From contig CAKPSD010000007.1 in assembly GCA_934183255.1 (NCBI GenBank), positions 1 to 11,296 of the forward strand: a stretch of DNA of 11,296 nt. The letters are read 5' to 3'. The DNA comes from an uncultured Bacilli bacterium (GTDB lineage: Bacteria > Bacillota_I > Bacilli_A > RFN20 > DUOF01). Below are positions 6,084-11,296 of the stretch, piece after piece (the first letter of the stretch is position 1; each line of letters begins with the position of its first letter). Position numbers and translations under genes: made by a program. Under the pieces are notes generated by a model that ran no database searches, was not told the DNA's origin, and saw only the letters and a program-made list of their open reading frames with translations.

Positions 6084-6613
6084 TATTTATTCCTCCCATA
6101 ATGGCTTATTGCCTCATTTACTACACTAATAAAATTATTTCCAGTAGAAGTAGCGCCACTAACTATATCTTCACTACTTAAACTAGATTTATCTTTCTTA
6201 CTATCTAAATATGAACTATCTACATACTTTTGAGCATATGCATCACCAGTTACAGTAAACTTGATCTTATATATTTTACCACTACTATCTAAAGCTAAAA
6301 CACAAGAACTATCATCACTACCAACTCCATCTGCTACAGTTAATTTGTAAACATAATAAGTAGTAGATCCACTAGTTACTTTATAAAAGTTATTTATTCC
6401 TTTATTATTTTCTTCTTTACTAATTAATGAGCTCTTATCATCTATTGTAATATTACTACCTAACATTTCTACAATCGCAGCATTTTCTCTTTTCATAGTA
6501 TTTCTATCTATAACTGGTTTTGTAACATTATATACAACTGCAAGAAGTAAACCAGCAACTAATGCAACTAACCCCAAAATAAGTGGATACTTAACCATTT
6601 TATTATTTTTCAT
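6083..6613 (-). CDS. rnfG: Rnf complex subunit RnfG (covalent FMN protein)
   Basis: 176 residues: an N-terminal membrane helix at about 8-30 and an extracytoplasmic FMN-binding domain. The motif DIVSGATST at 149-157 fits the ApbE flavinylation rule (D-x-x-S/T-G-A-T), with T155 as the expected FMN-bearing threonine. The length is near the usual 180-210. It is preceded by AAGGAGGT, and TAATG shows a one-base overlap with the rnfD stop. ApbE encoded downstream in the same operon is the likely modifying enzyme. A second, similar domain is fused to RnfD. Confidence 0.95.
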   Translation of the reverse strand: MKNNKMVKYPLILGLVALVAGLLLAVVYNVTKPVIDRNTMKRENAAIVEMLGSNITIDDKSSLISKEENNKGINNFYKVTSGSTTYYVYKLTVADGVGSDDSSCVLALDSSGKIYKIKFTVTGDAYAQKYVDSSYLDSKKDKSSLSSEDIVSGATSTGNNFISVVNEAISHYGRNK

Positions 6614-8115
6614 TAGTTAGCACCTCCTTTATAAGTTTCAATAACAGCCTTAATGTTTCCAATTATTGCGCTACTTGTCCATGTAGCACCTGCCTCAATA
6701 TCAAAACTTGTATCGTTAGTAGTAACTTTACTACATTGTCTATTTGAACATTTGAAATTATCAAACTCAGAAAAACTTAAATTCAAATTATCTCCAATAT
6801 AAATATTATAATATTGTAAAGCTTCAATTCCATTATAATTATTTTCATGTTCATTAACACTAGTGACTTCTACTTTAGTAACCTTATTATTAGTAGTGTC
6901 TAAAGTAACTTCCATTGTTAAATTTCCATGAAATGCTTTACTTTTAACTTCATATACATTCTCACTCTTTTTAGTGATTGTATAATCTTTTAACCATTCG
7001 TTTGCATTTTCTTTTGAATCATCACTTGTTTTTAAAGGATATAGAGCATTGAAACCAACATTAATTCCTATAACCCCTACAAAGAATGCTGCAATAATAG
7101 CCCATCTAACACCTTGCTTACTAAAAGTATTACCTTTTATACAACTATCAATTAAAGGGTTAAGCATATTCATTAAAGCAATTGAAAACATAACGCCTTC
7201 AGGATAACTTGATTTAACTCTTATAAGCATAGTTAAACCTGCTGTACATATACCAAATATAATTTTGCCATTCATTGATTTAGGACTGGTAACAGGATCA
7301 GTAATCATAAATACTGCTCCAAACATAAGTCCACCTGTAATTAAATGAACTAAAGTATACATAAATGGATTATTTACTTTATAGAATAAACCTAAGAAGA
7401 AACCAATTCCTGTAATAGTAAGTAAATAACTACCTATTAATCTATAATTTACTATTCCTCTAATAATTAAATAAATAGCTGCAACAACAAGTAAAATAGT
7501 AAATGTTTCACCCATCGCTCCATTATAGTTACCAAATAATAATTGTTTTAAATCATAACCATTAGGTATTAACCCATTACTCCAATCAATACTACCAGTA
7601 ACTGTAGAACCTGTAACAAAATCATATGTTGAACTAGTAGAATTAGAAACAATCCCATAATTCATCATGTTAGGAAAAGATAAGCCTACAAATATTCTTC
7701 CTATAATTGCAGGGTTAAAAATATTATATCCAAATCCTCCAAAAACATATTTACCAAGTAATGTTGCTACTATCGCACCTATAACTACAACATACAAATT
7801 AACGCCTATTGGCAAACATAAAGCAAATATAAGAGCAGTGACATAACTATAACTATTCAAAACAAATTTGCATATACCTTTAAATGTTCTCTCCTTATAT
7901 ACTAGTGCCATAATAACATCAATTGCTATTGTTGTAACTAGTGATACTAAGCCAACTAACAATCCTCTCAATCCTACAGTAAAATTAAATCTAATACTGT
8001 ATGCTACAATAGATGTAATCCAAACAACGCTTAATACAGCAAATAACTCTATCATTATCCCTGTAGTACTTCTTTTACTCCTTAAATAAGGACCTTTTGC
8101 TAATGAAAATTTCAT
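6613..8115 (-). CDS. rnfD: RnfD with extra C-terminal FMN-binding-like domain
   Basis: RnfD is the large membrane subunit carrying covalent FMN and, with RnfA and RnfE, forms the ion-moving core. Residues 1-355 are normal RnfD: about ten membrane segments, GGFGYNIFNPAIIGRIFVG at 126-144, ITDPVTSP at 271-278, YPEGVMFSIALMNMLNPLID at 304-323. DFVTGST at 165-171 is the usual FMN-site position, with S in place of A. The family is usually 310-360 residues; this one is 500. Residues about 375-500 resemble an RnfG-type FMN-binding domain (KSENVYEVKSKAFHGN..., TTNNKVTKVEV) and end with DIEAGATWTSS, a second flavinylation motif (T478). AAGGAGGT precedes the ATG. The extension is joined in frame and ends at a TAA overlapping rnfG. 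Confidence 0.94.
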   Translation of the reverse strand: MKFSLAKGPYLRSKRSTTGIMIELFAVLSVVWITSIVAYSIRFNFTVGLRGLLVGLVSLVTTIAIDVIMALVYKERTFKGICKFVLNSYSYVTALIFALCLPIGVNLYVVVIGAIVATLLGKYVFGGFGYNIFNPAIIGRIFVGLSFPNMMNYGIVSNSTSSTYDFVTGSTVTGSIDWSNGLIPNGYDLKQLLFGNYNGAMGETFTILLVVAAIYLIIRGIVNYRLIGSYLLTITGIGFFLGLFYKVNNPFMYTLVHLITGGLMFGAVFMITDPVTSPKSMNGKIIFGICTAGLTMLIRVKSSYPEGVMFSIALMNMLNPLIDSCIKGNTFSKQGVRWAIIAAFFVGVIGINVGFNALYPLKTSDDSKENANEWLKDYTITKKSENVYEVKSKAFHGNLTMEVTLDTTNNKVTKVEVTSVNEHENNYNGIEALQYYNIYIGDNLNLSFSEFDNFKCSNRQCSKVTTNDTSFDIEAGATWTSSAIIGNIKAVIETYKGGAN

Positions 8116-8129
8116 ATTTTACCTCCTTC

Positions 8130-9422
8130 CTATTTACCACTAACTCTTAAATAAAGTTTAGCTTTTTTAATTGCATCAGTTAAATCTATTTTAGAAGGAC
8201 AAACAAATGAACACATTCCACATTCAACACATTTATTACATTCAAATGCTTTTAATTCATTAACATCCTTACTATCAAATGCCTCTTTTATTTGAACTGG
8301 TTGTAATCCTGCAGGACAATTCTCTATACATTTACCACATTTCAAACAAGGTCTAGTATTATATACTTTCTTTTCCATAACAGTTAAAGCACCATTATTT
8401 AATTGTAAAGCAAACTCATCAGTAATATTAGCTTTGGAAGTCATTGGTCCTCCAGCAAGCACACATACTTCTTCTTTTAAATATCCTAATTTATTTAAAA
8501 TATTCTTTGCAAGTGTACCAACAGGAATAGTTACATTAGCTGAATTAACGGCATCCCCACTAACAGTAATAACTCTTTTACTAATAGTTTCTCCATTAAT
8601 TATAGCCTTACTTACTCCTATAACTGTTTGAGCATTATTAACAATTACTCCAACTTCACTAGGTAATTTATCATAATTTTTCTTAAATACTGTCTTTACT
8701 AGTAACTTTTCCCATCCCATTGGATATTTATCTTTTACTTCAAATATTCTAACATTAGGATAATTAACTAATTCTTTATCTAACATTTCTTTCAAGTCTT
8801 TTTTGTTATTTTTAAAAGCTATAACAGCTTCTTTTGCTTCACTAATTTTTAATAAGATTTGAATACCCTCTAATAAATAATTAATATTCTCTTTAATAGT
8901 AACATAATCAGTAGTAAGATAAGGCTCACATTCTACAGCATTAACAAGCAAACTATTTATTGAAGCAGTAGATGAATACTTAACATAAGTTGGAAAACCT
9001 GCTCCACCAAGTCCTACCATACCACTTTCCTTCAATGCTTCTAATAGTTTTTCTTTACTTTCCTTTTTATAATCATATTTAGTTAATAATTTGCTTTCAT
9101 ATTTAAAATCATTTTCAATAACTAAATGATTGCAAGCCCTTCCAAGTGCGCTATTATACATACTCTTAATTTCTTTTACTTTACCACTTACACTAGAATA
9201 TACAGGGACATAAAAATCTTCCCTCTTACATAAAACAGTGCCAACTTTAACAGCATCATTCTCTTTTACTAATACCTGCATCTCTTTACCATTTGGCGCA
9301 ACAATAGGAAAATACACCTCTCTACATACATCTTCATCATTAGATAAATCCAATATTTCTTTATGCGCTGTAAGTTCCTTATGCCCATCAATATGTTTTT
9401 TTCCTTTAGAACTAATTATCAT
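8130..9422 (-). CDS. rnfC: Rnf complex subunit RnfC (NADH/FMN and Fe-S subunit)
   Basis: 430 residues, peripheral subunit on the cytoplasmic face that exchanges electrons with NAD(H). Order of domains: an N-terminal barrel-like region (PIVAPNGKEM, KVGTVL), the FMN/NADH-binding 'GLGGAGFPTYVK' at 137-148 with 'NAVECEPYLTTDY' at 161-173, an SLBB-like region (ITVSGDAVN), and two [4Fe-4S] motifs, C359-x2-C362-x2-C365-x3-C369 and C398-x2-C401-x2-C404-x3-C408. Length is standard (about 430-450). AAAGGAG lies 9 bases before the ATG. Its start overlaps the phospholipase C-like gene by 11 bases, and its stop is 14 bases before rnfD. Confidence 0.97.
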   Translation of the reverse strand: MIISSKGKKHIDGHKELTAHKEILDLSNDEDVCREVYFPIVAPNGKEMQVLVKENDAVKVGTVLCKREDFYVPVYSSVSGKVKEIKSMYNSALGRACNHLVIENDFKYESKLLTKYDYKKESKEKLLEALKESGMVGLGGAGFPTYVKYSSTASINSLLVNAVECEPYLTTDYVTIKENINYLLEGIQILLKISEAKEAVIAFKNNKKDLKEMLDKELVNYPNVRIFEVKDKYPMGWEKLLVKTVFKKNYDKLPSEVGVIVNNAQTVIGVSKAIINGETISKRVITVSGDAVNSANVTIPVGTLAKNILNKLGYLKEEVCVLAGGPMTSKANITDEFALQLNNGALTVMEKKVYNTRPCLKCGKCIENCPAGLQPVQIKEAFDSKDVNELKAFECNKCVECGMCSFVCPSKIDLTDAIKKAKLYLRVSGK

Positions 9423-10389
9423 TTACATTTTCTCCTTTCCCATATACATTTTTGAATACCTTCATTTTATTGCCTAAAACATAACCATCATAAATATAAC
9501 CTTTAGTAAATTTTTCTAAATCTTCACTTACATTATTTTCCCCATATGCTTTATTAACTATTTTTTCCCATTCACTAACATCACTCTTTGCTTCTTCTAT
9601 TAAATCATAAATACTTTTATTTAAATCAACTCCAGTCGCAGGATCATTCCATGTACTATTTTTCAAATTTAAATAATCTATTTTTATATCATCTTTTACA
9701 ACTCTAGGATGCATCATTGTATTAAGAGGAGTATTTTTTAAAATAACTCCTACTATTTTCTTTTTAACTGAATGAGGGCTATATAAACATTTTTCAATAG
9801 TTATCATATGTTTATATGCATTATAGAAACTTTTACTAGTAATTAAATTTTCTTTAACTACATCACTAGCAAGTCTCTCATACATTTCACTAACACTTAA
9901 AACTTTATTCTTATCAGTTTCAATTGATTTAGATGGTTTTACTTTATACTCTTTGTATCTATCATTCATAAGTAAAACATCCATATTAGTTTCAAACAAA
10001 GTGTGATCAACAAAATAAACTCTCTTCATTTTTTTATCATCACTGAATCCAGTTTTATAAAATACATACGGATGCACTTTTCTGTCTAAAACATAATGAA
10101 GTCCTGCTCCTAAAATGTATGAATATAGCATATCTTTTTCTTTGCTCTTATTAGCGTATTCAAAAAAGAACTCAAAAACATTTTTAGGATCTAGTTTATG
10201 TAGCTTACTACCATACCTTCTTGTAACCTTACCATTTTTAGAACTCAAAAAAGGAACAAGACCATAAAAGAAAAATGGATCAGGGCCCTGTGCTCCTAAC
10301 AAATAAATATCTTCATTATTTTTCAAAAAAGAATTACTACTATTATAAACTTCTTTATTAAAGCCATAATGAGTTAATATAGATGGCAT
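9412..10389 (-). CDS. Zinc-dependent phospholipase C-like protein
   Basis: 325 residues, starting MPSILTHYGF with GAQGPDPFFFYG at 32-43. The His/Asp residues H7, D37, H64, H98 (GAGLHYVLDRKVHPYVFY, 94-111), H106 and H129 (VDHTLFE) fit the trinuclear zinc site of the zinc-dependent phospholipase C/S1-P1 family (PF00882-like). There is no signal peptide, so it may be cytoplasmic and its substrate need not be a phospholipid. It is the first gene of the rnf transcript: AAGGGGG lies about 8 bases before the ATG, and the 3' end overlaps rnfC, so it is co-translated. From memory such genes are common stand-alone in Bacillota; linkage to Rnf looks like a coincidence of operon building. Confidence 0.85.
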   Translation of the reverse strand: MPSILTHYGFNKEVYNSSNSFLKNNEDIYLLGAQGPDPFFFYGLVPFLSSKNGKVTRRYGSKLHKLDPKNVFEFFFEYANKSKEKDMLYSYILGAGLHYVLDRKVHPYVFYKTGFSDDKKMKRVYFVDHTLFETNMDVLLMNDRYKEYKVKPSKSIETDKNKVLSVSEMYERLASDVVKENLITSKSFYNAYKHMITIEKCLYSPHSVKKKIVGVILKNTPLNTMMHPRVVKDDIKIDYLNLKNSTWNDPATGVDLNKSIYDLIEEAKSDVSEWEKIVNKAYGENNVSEDLEKFTKGYIYDGYVLGNKMKVFKNVYGKGENVNDN

Positions 10390-10410
10390 TAATATTACCC
10401 CCTTAATTAA

Positions 10411-10416
10411 ATTATA
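10411..10416 (-). promoter_or_regulatory. Possible -10 element of the rnf operon
   Basis: TATAAT on the minus strand, 22 bases before the ATG of the first gene and upstream of its AAGGGGG ribosome-binding site. No convincing -35 is visible; a long A-tract sits where it would be. The leader would be short. In such AT-rich DNA a chance match is possible. Confidence 0.4.
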
Positions 10417-10451
10417 ACCAAAATAATAATTTTTTTTTAGTTTTTATGTAC

Positions 10452-10471
10452 TTTTAAAATATATTTTAAAA
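10452..10471. repeat. 20-base perfect palindrome between divergent genes
   Basis: TTTTAAAATATATTTTAAAA is identical to its reverse complement and lies in the 140-base intergenic region shared by the phospholipase C-like gene (minus) and the right RhuM-like gene (plus). It is a possible operator for either. It contains only A and T, so its significance is uncertain. The region also has a T-tract at 10431-10445 and no other gene. Confidence 0.5.
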
Positions 10472-10529
10472 TTATTTCCGTAAAAGTAAGCAAAGTCACT
10501 ATATAGATTATATAAAGGAGACTTGTTTA

Positions 10530-11296
10530 ATGAATAAAGAATACATAAAAGAAACATATAAAAATGAAGAAGTAGAATTAGAAATAAAAGTAGATTTAGA
10601 TTATGAAAGTGTGTGGTTAAATCAAGATGATTTATCTAAATTATATAATCTAGATAGAAGTGTGATTGCTAAATATATTAAGAATTTAGAAACAAACTGC
10701 AATACCATTTGTGCAAATTTTGCACAGATGGTCGTTAAAGGAAGAACATATTATAAGAAACATTATTCACTAGAAGTAATAGAAAAAATAGGTTATAAAA
10801 TAAATGTAGATATAACAAAAGACTTTATAAACTTTAGTAAGAACTTATTAAATGAATTAAGAAATAAAAATAGCGAAAAGTGGCTTCCTATCGAGGTTTT
10901 TAATGATGGTAATGTTAGATTAGAAGTGCGAATTAGCCCAAGTGAAGATACATTCTGGCTATCACAAAATCAATTGACTGTTCTATTTGAAACAACGAAA
11001 CAAAACATAAGTTTTCATGCAAATAATATATTAAATGAAGGTGAGTTAGATGGGGCAACTGTCAAGAAAATTTTGACAGTTCAAATAGAAAATGAAAGAG
11101 AAGTAGTAAGAGAAATAATAAATTATAACTTAGATATGATTATTTCTATAGGCTATAGAATAAACTCCCAAAAAGGAATACTTTTTAGAAAATGGGCTAA
11201 TAAAGTATTAAAACAATATTTAATGAAAGGCTTTGTAATAGATGAAAAAAGAGTAACTCAATATAATGATAATTATAAAGATTTAATGACAAGTGT
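10530..11296 (+). CDS. RhuM-like protein with two modules, right copy (3' end outside window)
   Basis: The ATG at 10530 is preceded by AAAGGAG 9 bases upstream; the frame is open for 255 codons to the window edge. It is a paralogue of the left gene: residues 1-31 similar, residues about 32-76 (VWLNQDDLSKLYNLDRSVI...) diverged, 77-108 (KHYSLEVIEKIGYKIN...) practically identical. A second, fuller RhuM module follows from about 119 (EVFNDGNVRLEV) with TFWLSQNQLTVLFETTKQNI at 141-160, NILNEGELDG, NYNLDMIISIGYRIN at 198-212, and FRKWANKVLKQYLMKGFVIDEKR at 219-241, matching RhuM family patterns from memory. The first module is a truncated version ending in an acidic/basic linker. Likely a DNA-binding protein of a mobile or accessory element; its true role is unknown. 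Confidence 0.85.
   Translation, partial: MNKEYIKETYKNEEVELEIKVDLDYESVWLNQDDLSKLYNLDRSVIAKYIKNLETNCNTICANFAQMVVKGRTYYKKHYSLEVIEKIGYKINVDITKDFINFSKNLLNELRNKNSEKWLPIEVFNDGNVRLEVRISPSEDTFWLSQNQLTVLFETTKQNISFHANNILNEGELDGATVKKILTVQIENEREVVREIINYNLDMIISIGYRINSQKGILFRKWANKVLKQYLMKGFVIDEKRVTQYNDNYKDLMTS
10704..10732. repeat. 29-base palindrome in first RhuM module of the right gene
   Basis: Arms ACCATTTGTGC and GCACAGATGGT plus the AAA/TTT around the centre pair at all 14 opposed positions, one being a T-G pair that is wobble in RNA. It covers codons 59-68 (TICANFAQMV), the same site and length as the left-gene palindrome at 123-151, yet the arm sequence is different. Confidence 0.88.
10758..10854. 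repeat. Inverted repeat, right copy (pairs with 1-97)
   Basis: Reverse-complement match to 1-97 with one mismatch. It encodes KHYSLEVIEKIGYKIN to NLLN of the right RhuM-like gene, immediately after the variable segment. The match breaks sharply at 10757. Confidence 0.93.
11057..11081. repeat. 25-base palindrome in second RhuM module of the right gene
   Basis: Arms AACTGTCAA and TTGACAGTT are perfect 9-base complements with a 7-base GAAAATT centre. It covers the codons for TVKKILTV (177-184), the counterpart of PVCQNFQH and TICANFAQ in the other two modules. The arms again differ from the other two palindromes. Confidence 0.85.

Noticed and set aside
10704..10732. The RhuM palindromes as intrinsic terminators
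   Set aside because: They lie in mid-gene, and the T residues are within the loop or stem and not after the 3' arm.
1..10854. Composite transposon bounded by inverted repeats
   Set aside because: The repeats are parts of coding sequence of paralogous RhuM-like genes; no transposase, terminal inverted ends or target duplication is visible in the window.

Overview
The window is AT-rich with low-GC codon use and strong Shine-Dalgarno sites. It carries a Gram-positive-type S-box riboswitch, a lipoprotein ApbE and an Rnf complex. This suggests an anaerobic Bacillota, possibly an uncultured gut Bacilli/Mollicutes-related lineage; the taxon is inference. All genes read cleanly with the standard bacterial code.

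Layout. From about 10389 down to about 367 every gene is on the minus strand. A zinc-dependent phospholipase C-like gene comes first and overlaps rnfC. Then follow rnfC, rnfD, rnfG, rnfE, rnfA, a 58-residue Cys-rich membrane protein, a short rnfB, apbE, a NusG domain II protein, a Gx transporter family protein and a TSCPD-domain protein. Most of these overlap or are separated by a few bases, so they look like one transcription unit, ending at a weak AT-rich terminator near 1942-1970. A 65-residue HTH-like gene follows. Its 3' end contains the promoter of a SAM riboswitch with a clear terminator and antiterminator, and the riboswitch controls metK. metK ends in a terminator whose 3' arm is also the Shine-Dalgarno of the next gene.

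The two ends of the window hold inverted paralogues of a RhuM-like, winged-helix-type gene: partial on the minus strand at 1-316 and partial on the plus strand at 10530-11296. They share a 97-base block with one mismatch, while their putative DNA-binding segments are diverged.

How it works together. Rnf couples ferredoxin and NAD(H) redox to ion transport across the membrane. ApbE would attach FMN to RnfG and RnfD. RnfD carries an extra C-terminal RnfG-like domain with its own flavinylation motif. RnfB is cut down to its membrane anchor and one [4Fe-4S] domain. The NusG_II and Gx proteins are typical companions of ApbE/flavin electron-transfer loci.

The most unusual signal is in the RhuM genes. 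All three RhuM modules seen (one left, two right) contain a coding-region palindrome centred on an AAAATTTT-like core at the same place in the module. The arms have different sequences that change together, so the palindrome seems to be kept while the protein sequence varies.
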